64,000 nt of DNA, from NCBI GenBank assembly GCA_965199165.1, contig OZ240681.1, positions 2,542,001 to 2,606,000 of the forward strand, written 5' to 3'. The stretch is from LMUY01 sp965199165 (GTDB taxonomy: Bacteria > Pseudomonadota > Alphaproteobacteria > Acetobacterales > Acetobacteraceae). The notes beneath the pieces were generated by a model. That model had not been told where the DNA came from. It searched no databases and worked only from the letters and a program-made list of their open reading frames with translations. Positions 49,412 to 56,614 of the stretch are shown one piece after another (the stretch's first letter is position 1; each line of letters begins with the position of its first letter). The translations under genes and the position numbers were made by a program.

Positions 49412-50029
49412 CTACAGCACCTCGTTGTAGGGGTGTGCCTGGTTCGGATCGCCCTTGCGGACGTCTAGGTCCTTGCACGGCTGGCTCGCCACGTCCGGCT
49501 TGAAGGACGCGATGACCCGGGACACGAGCGCCCGCAGGTCGGAGACCTCCTTGAGGATCGCCGCCTTGTCCGCGGCCGGCGCGGGGACGTCCTTTAGCTT
49601 CCCGAACAGATACTGCTGGTAGACGCTGGGCATGTTGGACAGCGACGTGACGGTCACGGGCAGCTTCAGCGTCTGCGTCCGTCCCGTGGTCACGCCGAAC
49701 GAGACGGAGCCGGAAGGCGCCGGACCGATGTTGGACACGCCCGCCGTGGTGGACGTGCCGAAGCTGCCCTCCAGTTCGAGGGAGAAGTCCTGGAGCAGGA
49801 GCATCACGCTCGGGTTCGATAGGCAGAACTGACGCTGCGTCGCGCGCATGTTGTTCTCCAGGCGCCTGACGCCCTCCGCGCTCTCCACGTCGTCCGGGCT
49901 CACGATGTCCGAGGCGATGATGTCCCGGTTCAGCGCGTTCAGGGCCACCGGGAGCGGCACCCTGTCGCCCCTGCCGCAGGCGGACAGCAGCAGCGCAAGC
50001 ATGCAGGGAACAACCACCCGACCTTCCAT
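49412..50029 (-). CDS. Lipoprotein cargo inside the tail module
   Basis: A 205-residue predicted lipoprotein with lipobox LLLSACGRG (Cys18), encoded against the tail genes between spike and gp25/W-like gene. The mature protein is soluble with a coiled-coil-like C-terminal half (AILKEVSDLRALVSRVIASF). Prophage lipoproteins expressed in lysogens often block superinfection or mask receptors. That is an inference, and no family was recognised. Confidence 0.65.
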   Translation of the reverse strand: MEGRVVVPCMLALLLSACGRGDRVPLPVALNALNRDIIASDIVSPDDVESAEGVRRLENNMRATQRQFCLSNPSVMLLLQDFSLELEGSFGTSTTAGVSNIGPAPSGSVSFGVTTGRTQTLKLPVTVTSLSNMPSVYQQYLFGKLKDVPAPAADKAAILKEVSDLRALVSRVIASFKPDVASQPCKDLDVRKGDPNQAHPYNEVL

Positions 50030-50106
50030 GGCCTCAGACCTCCAACGACTTCCGTGACGCGAAGCTGCGCGGTTCGGTGCGGTAGTGCAACAGTAAGGAG
50101 CCCGCC

Positions 50107-50469
50107 ATGCCGGACTTCTCGCTGGAGTGGCAGGCGGACCTCTCCCTGTCGCCCACGGGCGGCGTAGAGACCGTGTCCGGAGCGGCGCTGACCCGCCAGC
50201 GGCTGATCCGGCGGATGCTGACCAACCCCGGCGACGACATCTGGGATCCGGGCTACGGCGCCGGGCTCCCGCGGTTCATCGGAAAGCCGATGGCGGCCCA
50301 GGCCATCGCGGGCCTGGTCCGCGCGCAGGCCCTGCTGGAGGAGACGGTGGTCTCGGTGGTGTCGGTCACCGTCGGCGACGTCGGCATCTCCTCGTTCTCG
50401 GTAACCCTGGCCTACGTCAACGCCTCCGCCCCGGGCACGACGCAGATCCTCGTGCTGCCCGTCTCCTGA
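50107..50469 (+). CDS. Baseplate wedge protein (gp25 / gpW-like)
   Basis: A 120-residue protein with the gp25/W lysozyme-like wedge pattern (RLIRRMLTNPGDDIWDPGYG, then a strand-rich end). It lies upstream of the J-like gene, as in P2 (W-J-I) and Mu (46-47-48). It joins the baseplate to the sheath. An AAGGAG ribosome site precedes the ATG. Confidence 0.85.
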   Translation: MPDFSLEWQADLSLSPTGGVETVSGAALTRQRLIRRMLTNPGDDIWDPGYGAGLPRFIGKPMAAQAIAGLVRAQALLEETVVSVVSVTVGDVGISSFSVTLAYVNASAPGTTQILVLPVS

Positions 50470-50481
50470 GGAGGGCCGTCC

Positions 50482-51642
50482 ATGCTGCTCATCCTCCAGT
50501 CGGTGCAGCAGATGCTGTCGCAGGCCGCGGCGGCCGCGCAGGCCGCCTGCGCGCAGCTCCTGGACCTCTCGGTGGGCAGCCCGGCCAGGGCGGCCCTGAA
50601 CGCCTCCTCCGGCCTGTGGTCGGTGCAGCAGGCCAACGTCTACCGCCTCCTCAAGGTCAGCCGCCTGGCGACCTCCACCGGGGCGGACGTCGACTCGTTC
50701 ATCGCGGACCTCAACGGCCCGGCGCGCGATCCCTCGGTCTCCGCCAACGGGGTCGTCACCCTGGCGCGGTTCTCGCCGACGTCGCCCGCCACCGTGCCCG
50801 TGGGCGCGACAGTGCGGACCGGGGACGGCTCGCAGACCTACTCGGTCACTGCGGACCCGACGAATCCCCTGTGGTCGGCGGCCGTCGTCCCCTCCGGCGG
50901 CTACGTGCTCCCGGCCGGGACGGCCTCCGTGGACGTGCCCTTGACGGCGCTGACGCCGGGGACGGCGGGCAACGCCATCGCAGGGGCCATCAGCCTGGCC
51001 GGGCAGGACCTGCCCGGCATCGACACGGTGAACAACGCCGCGGCGCTGGTGGACGGCCTGGATGGCGAGACGGACGCCGCCTACAAGATCCGGTTCGTCG
51101 GCTACATCGCCTCGCTCGCGAAGGCGACCGTGGCCGCCTGCCTCTACGCGGTCACCACGGTCCAGGACGGCCTGTCCGCCACGCTTGCCGAGAACGTGGA
51201 CGAGCAAGGCAACTGGAGGCCGGGCCACTTCGTCGTCACCGCCGACGACGGGTCCGGGCATCCCCCGTCGGCGCTGCTCTCGTCCATCTACGCCGCGGTG
51301 GATCTCGTGCGTCCGGTCGGCAGCACGTTCTCAGTCCAACCGCCGACTGTGCTGTCGGTGTCCGTCGCCCTCACGATCACGGTCGGGCCGGGCGGCGTGA
51401 AGGCTAACCTGATCGGGCCCGTCGGCACCGCGGTGACGGCCTACGTGGACGGCCTGCCGGCGGGCGGGATCCTGTCCGTCACCCGTATCGCGGCCGCCGC
51501 CTACGCGGTCGACCCGTCGATCGCGAACGTCTCGGGCATCTCGATCTCCGTCGTGTCCGGCGGCACGCCGACCTACACGACGTCCGACCTCGCAACCGCA
51601 GCGCACACGGTGGCGAAGGCTACGGCGGTCACCGTCTCCTAG
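50482..51642 (+). CDS. Baseplate J-like wedge protein
   Basis: The 386-residue protein is a baseplate J / Mu gp47-family member. Typical features are the N-terminal helix with SGLWSVQQANVYRLLKVSR, TASVDVPLTALTPGTAGNA and GLDGETDAAYKIRFVGYI. It forms wedge subunits that trigger sheath contraction. Confidence 0.92.
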   Translation: MLLILQSVQQMLSQAAAAAQAACAQLLDLSVGSPARAALNASSGLWSVQQANVYRLLKVSRLATSTGADVDSFIADLNGPARDPSVSANGVVTLARFSPTSPATVPVGATVRTGDGSQTYSVTADPTNPLWSAAVVPSGGYVLPAGTASVDVPLTALTPGTAGNAIAGAISLAGQDLPGIDTVNNAAALVDGLDGETDAAYKIRFVGYIASLAKATVAACLYAVTTVQDGLSATLAENVDEQGNWRPGHFVVTADDGSGHPPSALLSSIYAAVDLVRPVGSTFSVQPPTVLSVSVALTITVGPGGVKANLIGPVGTAVTAYVDGLPAGGILSVTRIAAAAYAVDPSIANVSGISISVVSGGTPTYTTSDLATAAHTVAKATAVTVS

Positions 51643-51652
51643 GGAGCCTGCC

Positions 51653-52429
51653 ATGGCCACGGGCGACCAGTCCTCCTTCGCGTCCCGCCTGCGGGCCCTG
51701 CTACCCCGCGGCTGGTTCGCCGACCCCGGCTCGACGCCGTTCCTCGACGGCGTTCTCGGTGGCCTGGCGTTCCTGCATGCGAGCGGGTGGGCCTGGGTGC
51801 GGTTCGCCGCGGCGCAGCTCCGGCTCGCGACGGCCACGGGCGAGTTCCTGGACATGCTGTCCGGCGACTTTCTGGGCGTGTCGCTGCCGCGCCGGCCGGG
51901 CGAGACGGACGACGCGTTCAGGGCGCGCATCCGGCGGGAGATCCTGCGCCCCAAGGGCACCAGGGCCGCCCTCGTCGCCGAGGTCCTCGCCGTCACGGGC
52001 AACGTGCCCACCATCGTCGAGCCGACCAACGCCACGGACTGCGGCGGCTATGGCTCCCGCTCCGTCGCGGGCGGGGGCGGGGGCGGCCTCGCCTACGGCA
52101 GGGTCGGCGCCTACGGCAGCAGGCTGCTGCCCTACCAGGCGTTCCTGACCGTGGTCCGACCCCTCAACCCGGGCATCCCGCTCGTCGCGGGCTACGGCAC
52201 CGCGGCGGCGGGATACGGCACGCGGGCGACCCCCGGCGCGGACGTCGGCGCGTCCGAGTATGCCAGCCTGGCGATGCGGCCGGGCGTGCAGGATGCCGAC
52301 ATCCTGGCGGCGATCGCGTCCACCCAGCCTGCCGCGACGGTCATCTGGACCCGCATCGCGGATCCGGTGGTCCCGCCGGGCGACCGCCTCGACGTGGACT
52401 TCATCCTCGACCGGAGCACCCTCGGATGA
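51653..52429 (+). CDS. Tail protein I / Mu gp48-like wedge protein
   Basis: A 258-residue protein following J, in the place of P2 gpI / Mu gp48. The N-terminal half matches the family (LRALLPRGWFADPGSTPF, GEFLDMLSGDFLGVSLPRR). The second half has Gly/Tyr-rich repeats (YGTAAAGYGTRATPG) that may contact fibres. Its stop overlaps the next start. Confidence 0.82.
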   Translation: MATGDQSSFASRLRALLPRGWFADPGSTPFLDGVLGGLAFLHASGWAWVRFAAAQLRLATATGEFLDMLSGDFLGVSLPRRPGETDDAFRARIRREILRPKGTRAALVAEVLAVTGNVPTIVEPTNATDCGGYGSRSVAGGGGGGLAYGRVGAYGSRLLPYQAFLTVVRPLNPGIPLVAGYGTAAAGYGTRATPGADVGASEYASLAMRPGVQDADILAAIASTQPAATVIWTRIADPVVPPGDRLDVDFILDRSTLG

Positions 52430-53157
52430 CGGTATTCGTGCCTGGCCAGGTGCTCACTGCCGCGGAGATCAATGCGGAGGAGGCATCGAAGGCGGACCTC
52501 GATAGCACGGGGGCACTCGCCGCGTCGGAGGTCCCCACATCGCTCACCGCCGCCATCGCCGCGGCATCCTCGGCCGCCGCGGCCGCCCAGACCGTCGCGG
52601 CCGCAGCCTCGGCCGCCGCGGCCAACGACGGCACGGAAGCCACCTCCGCCGCCTCGGCTGCTGCTGCGGCGAGCGCTGCGGCGGCGAACGCGCTCACCAC
52701 AGCCAACGCGGCACTCGCCGCGGCACAGGCGGCGACCGCAGCGGCGACGGCCGCAGTGGCGGCGGCATCGTCGGCAGGAGGGGCGGGCGTGGCCAAGGCG
52801 TGGGTGAATTTCGGAGGGCTGACGACTTACGGCACCAACCCCACGGTCCGTTCGGGCTTCAATATCGACCACATCGAGCATCCCCAGGTGGGGCTCTACT
52901 ACGTCTACTTCTCCACCCCCCTCTCCACGGCGGATTTCTGCTGGACGGCGAGCGGCCGCTTTGGAGACGACAGCGGGATCAACGCGGGGGGCGGTGGCGT
53001 GGACTCCACGATGGCCCTGATCTCCGAGCCGCGAGGAAACGGCAAGGACCCGACGCGGACCACCTCGCGCCTGGTGATCACGACCACCTTCGAGACGGCC
53101 AACACGCTCCAGTTCGCCGACCTGGAGACGGTCTGCATCTCAATCTTCGCGCCCTGA
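52426..53157 (+). CDS. Tail fibre protein with Ala-rich coiled coil
   Basis: A 243-residue protein with an N-terminal attachment region (FVPGQVLTAAEINAEEASK), a central Ala-rich helix of about 90 residues that should form a trimeric coiled coil, and a C-terminal strand-rich tip. The tip (VNFGGLTTYGTNPTVRSG) is like knob domains of short fibres. The start overlaps the I-like stop (ATGA). Confidence 0.78.
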   Translation: MTVFVPGQVLTAAEINAEEASKADLDSTGALAASEVPTSLTAAIAAASSAAAAAQTVAAAASAAAANDGTEATSAASAAAAASAAAANALTTANAALAAAQAATAAATAAVAAASSAGGAGVAKAWVNFGGLTTYGTNPTVRSGFNIDHIEHPQVGLYYVYFSTPLSTADFCWTASGRFGDDSGINAGGGGVDSTMALISEPRGNGKDPTRTTSRLVITTTFETANTLQFADLETVCISIFAP

Positions 53158-53255
53158 AGACAGGGGTTCAAAGAACCTCGCCCGCACACCCGGACGCATA
53201 GCGGCGGACCCCGGCCGGACGGCCGCCGGGACGCGCGCGCAGCCACGAGGCCCTC

Positions 53256-54641
53256 ATGGATCGCGTCATCATCTACCCGTCCGCGCTTCCGATGACTGAG
53301 GACCTCCTCACCGTCCAGCGCAGCGTCATGTCGGGTCTCGGCTACCTGATACAGGCCACCCTCGGCACCGGGGTCGCCGCAGACGGGCTGGCGTGCGGGC
53401 CGGTATCGCCCCCCTCCCTGACCCTGGAGGTCGGTCCGGGCTCGCTGACGTCCTTCGGCGTGGTCGATGCCAACCCGTTCTCCACGTTGGCGGCCTCGGC
53501 GAACCCGCTCGTCAGGATGGGGATCGCGTCCAGCTACACCCCGCTGAACTTCGTGGCCCCCGCGGGGGCAGGCACCACCGTGGACTACCTGATCCAGGCC
53601 GCGATGGAGGAGGTCGACGCCATACCCCTGGTGCTGGACTACTACAACGCTGCCAACCCGGCGCAGCCCTACGCGGGCCCGGGCGGCGCCGGCGGGGCGC
53701 AGGCAACCGTGCGGCAGCAGGCGGTGGCCTTGCAGGTCAAGGCGGGCGCGCCCGCGGTCAGCGGCAGCCAGGTCGCGCCGGGCTCCGACGCGGGCTGGGT
53801 TCCGCTCTACGTGGTGTCCGTGCCCGCGGGCACGACTGGGCTGACCGCGGCGAACATCGCCGTCGCCCCGGGTGCTCCGTTCATCGGCCTGAAGATCCCC
53901 GGCCTGGACGCGGCCGTGGCCGCGCTCCAGGGCGCAGTGGGTGCCGCGTCCACCGGGCTCGCCGCGGAGGTCGCGCGCGCCCAGGCCGCAGAGGCCGGAC
54001 TGAACCAGGGCATCGGGAACGAGACGGTCCGCGCGGAGGGCGTGGAGGCGAACCTCAACACGGCGATCGGAAACGAGGCGAGCAGGGCCGAGGCTGCGGA
54101 GGCGAACCTCGCCAACGCGCTCAACACCGATGTCGCGAACCTGTCGGCCGCTCTCAATACGGACGTGGCCAACCTGAACACGGCCATCGGCAACGAGGCG
54201 ACGAGCAGGAACAACGCGGATGCCGCGGAGGCCACTGCCCGGAACAACGCCGACCAGGCAGAGGCACAGGCCCGCGCCGCCGGGGACGCGGCCGTCAGCC
54301 AGAGCATCCCACCGACCATCGTCGCCGCGTTCCAGCAGTCGCTCGTCGGCAACGGTTGGTGCCGTCTGCCATCGGGCCTGATCATCCAATGGGGGGTCAG
54401 CAGCACGCAGGGCGAGATCGCGGTCGCGCTGCCGACCACTTTTCCGAACGTATGCTTCGGCGCGCTGGCAACCGAGTCGGCGGCAGGCGGATGGCTGCTG
54501 AACAACCAGCTCGTTCCGACATTCCACGGCACCGTCGGCGTCTCGCAGGGCAGCATCACGATCCTGAGCCTCAAGATGAATCCCGACGGGATAGCGACGG
54601 CACCTGGCTCTACGTTCTTCTTCATCGCGGCGGGGTGCTGA
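53256..54641 (+). CDS. Second tail fibre protein
   Basis: A 461-residue fibre. The N-terminal 200 residues form an attachment domain. A heptad-type region with near-repeats of EANLNTAIGNEASRAEAA follows. The C-terminal domain (NGWCRLPSGLIIQWG, ALPTTFPNVCFGALAT) is of the gp53-like / receptor-binding type. It is separated from the first fibre by 98 bp with no visible gene and is followed by its probable chaperone. Confidence 0.85.
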   Translation: MDRVIIYPSALPMTEDLLTVQRSVMSGLGYLIQATLGTGVAADGLACGPVSPPSLTLEVGPGSLTSFGVVDANPFSTLAASANPLVRMGIASSYTPLNFVAPAGAGTTVDYLIQAAMEEVDAIPLVLDYYNAANPAQPYAGPGGAGGAQATVRQQAVALQVKAGAPAVSGSQVAPGSDAGWVPLYVVSVPAGTTGLTAANIAVAPGAPFIGLKIPGLDAAVAALQGAVGAASTGLAAEVARAQAAEAGLNQGIGNETVRAEGVEANLNTAIGNEASRAEAAEANLANALNTDVANLSAALNTDVANLNTAIGNEATSRNNADAAEATARNNADQAEAQARAAGDAAVSQSIPPTIVAAFQQSLVGNGWCRLPSGLIIQWGVSSTQGEIAVALPTTFPNVCFGALATESAAGGWLLNNQLVPTFHGTVGVSQGSITILSLKMNPDGIATAPGSTFFFIAAGC

Positions 54642-54642
54642 G

Positions 54643-55182
54643 ATGCCTGTCTTCTATTCCGCCACCTCGAAGAGCTTCTACGACGACTGCCTCTTCCCGA
54701 AGCTGCCCGCCGATGCAGTCGCCGTGACCGATGTCGAGCACGTCGCACTCATGGCGGCGCAGGCGCAGGGAAAGGTCATCTCCCCGGACGCGAACGGGAA
54801 CCCGGTCGCCGCTATCCCGGTGCCGACGGTGGCGCAGGCGCTCGCCGCCCTGTCCGCGGTCTACGCGGCGAAGGAGCGGCTCGGGGTGTCGTTCCAGGCA
54901 TCGGGAGCCTCCGCTCCGTCGGTGTTCCCCAGCGACAACAACGGGCAGCTCAAGCTCGTGTCGGCGTTCACCATGGCGCAGGCGGGCCTCTGGATCGACG
55001 GGACGCCGTGGATCGGAGTGGGCGGGATTTCCGTACCCATGGCGAAGGCGGACATCCTCTCGTTGGCCCCGAAGGTGGCCGCGTATGTCGCAGCGTGCAC
55101 CGGGAACTACGGGCGCCTGATCCCCGCGGTGACCGCCGACGTGACGACCGACACGTCCACCGGATGGCCCTCGAATGTCTAG
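54643..55182 (+). CDS. Tail fibre assembly chaperone-like protein
   Basis: A 179-residue protein one base after the fibre stop. It begins like Tfa/DUF4376 proteins (SFYDDCLFPKLPADAVAVTD, then HVALMAAQAQGKVISPD) and has a helical C-terminal half. Such proteins help fold the adjacent fibre tip. It overlaps the next start by 8 bases. Confidence 0.78.
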   Translation: MPVFYSATSKSFYDDCLFPKLPADAVAVTDVEHVALMAAQAQGKVISPDANGNPVAAIPVPTVAQALAALSAVYAAKERLGVSFQASGASAPSVFPSDNNGQLKLVSAFTMAQAGLWIDGTPWIGVGGISVPMAKADILSLAPKVAAYVAACTGNYGRLIPAVTADVTTDTSTGWPSNV

Positions 55183-55516
55183 CTGCGGTCCCTGCGCCGC
55201 GGCGCGCCAGTACGTGCTGAACGCCGCCGTGTGGCTGGACCTCTCCCTGAACGGCGCGCTCGGCGGGAGCCCCAAGGAGACCCTGTCGCACCGGACCGCC
55301 CGCGCCCGGGCAACAGGGTCGCGTGCGGCCGCCATCTTCTGTGCCGTGCTGACGTCCGTGTGGCGGGCGTTCGGTGCGGACGTGGACCACTGCACGTGGG
55401 CGCTGGACCCGGGGCCGGGGATCGATGCCGAGGTGTGGCATTGGTCGCCGCCCGACGCCCCAGAGGCCGCCCTGCCGACCCCGGCCGCGACGATCGCGCG
55501 CCCCACCGGAGCCTGA
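55175..55516 (+). CDS. Small post-fibre prophage protein of unknown function
   Basis: A 113-residue protein starting MSSCGPCAAARQ with the segment VWLDLSLNGALGGSPKETLS, a pattern I associate with small uncharacterised prophage proteins near the lysis genes. It has four cysteines and a C-terminal Pro/Ala tail. It is translationally coupled to the fibre chaperone. Confidence 0.6.
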   Translation: MSSCGPCAAARQYVLNAAVWLDLSLNGALGGSPKETLSHRTARARATGSRAAAIFCAVLTSVWRAFGADVDHCTWALDPGPGIDAEVWHWSPPDAPEAALPTPAATIARPTGA

Positions 55517-55520
55517 TGCC

Positions 55521-55859
55521 ATGCCGCTCTTCGCTCGCCCGCCGGCAGAGCCTCGGCTGTCCGCGGCCGACCTCTCGGAGCTGCACGCCTCCGTCGAGGC
55601 CGTCCGGGCGGACCTCGCGGCGCACCGCGCTATCACGGAGGCCCAGGGCAAGGTCCTGGCGACCTTGCCCGCGGACACCCTGCGACACTTCGAGGACGAG
55701 GTCGGAGCCATCGCCAACAAGCTCGCGCTCGCCGCCCTCAAGAAGGCCCGCGAGGAGGTCTTCGGCGGCGCGGTGAAGTGGGGGACGAGGGCTGTGCTGG
55801 GCCTGCTCGGGACCTGGCTGGTCACGCAGTGGGGTCACCTGCTGGGAGGGCTGAAGTGA
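55521..55859 (+). CDS. Coiled-coil protein with C-terminal membrane segment (holin-like)
   Basis: A 112-residue protein with a helical N-terminal part (LSELHASVEAVRADLAAHRA) and a C-terminal hydrophobic segment (TRAVLGLLGTWLVTQWGHLL). The architecture suits a small membrane protein of the lysis group, but no specific holin family was recognised. Its stop overlaps the next start (GTGA). Confidence 0.55.
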   Translation: MPLFARPPAEPRLSAADLSELHASVEAVRADLAAHRAITEAQGKVLATLPADTLRHFEDEVGAIANKLALAALKKAREEVFGGAVKWGTRAVLGLLGTWLVTQWGHLLGGLK

Positions 55860-56491
55860 ACACGCTGCCTCCGAACGCCACCCCGAAGCAGAGGATGAGG
55901 CGTCGCGCCACGAAGGATGGCTACGGCTTCGCGATCGCGTTCCTGATCGCGACCAACCTGATCAGCGTCTACCACTACGCCCGGCTTGCGCTCGCCGACC
56001 CTAGGGACTACCTGGCCTACAACGGGACGACGGGTCCGTTCGCCTTGCCGGACGGCGCACTTCCGCCCCAGGCTCCGTCCCCCGTGGGAGTATCCCGCTC
56101 CGTGTTCCACGCGGGCGAGACAGCCTACTGGACGACCAACCTGTGCCTTGAGCCGGGCGTTTCCGTGACGGGCCACGCCCAGCTTGTACGTAATCGGCAG
56201 AACGACACACCGGAGGAGATGATCGACCACCGCGATAGCCCGGTATCGCCGGAGATGCATCGTTGCGGTCCGAGGCTCGGTTCGTTCCGCTTCCCTCTCG
56301 ATGCCCTGCCTGGCGCCTATCAAATCCGGAGATCCGTCACCATCGACCCTCCGCGCGATGGTGGCCTCGCAGCCTTCGTCCGCCGGATCTGGCCCCTGGA
56401 GATACAGCTCGACGTCCTGACCACGCAGGTCGTCACCACGATCAACACGACCCCGGCCAGCCTAGCGCCTGCCCCCGCCGTAGATCCCTGA
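55856..56491 (+). CDS. Membrane-anchored protein of unknown function
   Basis: The 211-residue protein has a GTG start coupled to the preceding stop. A basic N-terminus precedes one membrane segment (FAIAFLIATNLISVYHYARL, about residues 26-45), and the rest is an extracytoplasmic strand-rich domain with a YWTTNLCLEPGVSVTGHA stretch. It could be an exclusion or spanin-like envelope protein. No family was recognised. Confidence 0.55.
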   Translation: MNTLPPNATPKQRMRRRATKDGYGFAIAFLIATNLISVYHYARLALADPRDYLAYNGTTGPFALPDGALPPQAPSPVGVSRSVFHAGETAYWTTNLCLEPGVSVTGHAQLVRNRQNDTPEEMIDHRDSPVSPEMHRCGPRLGSFRFPLDALPGAYQIRRSVTIDPPRDGGLAAFVRRIWPLEIQLDVLTTQVVTTINTTPASLAPAPAVDP

Positions 56492-56583
56492 CCGACGCCG
56501 CTGCTGCAGCCGTCAACGTACTATGGGTCAACAACTTTCCCGAAGCGGGTTGCTTGAATTCCGAGATGCCGCTCCCGCAACCT

Positions 56584-56600
56584 TTGGGTGAGCCACCCAA
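56584..56600. promoter_or_regulatory. Operator-like palindrome upstream of the HTH-phosphoesterase gene
   Basis: TTGGGTG-AGC-CACCCAA is a perfect 7-bp-arm palindrome 14 bases before the start at 56615. It matches the palindromes at 27934-27952 and, imperfectly, 30754-30770. Repressor control of this gene is therefore likely. Confidence 0.6.
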
Positions 56601-56614
56601 GACAAGAGGCGGAC

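Noticed and set aside
52560..52790. Ala-rich repetitive DNA considered as a CRISPR or tandem repeat
   Set aside because: The repetition is at the codon level (GCC/GCG) for the coiled coil of a tail fibre. There are no regularly spaced identical repeats with unique spacers. No CRISPR array was seen anywhere in the window.
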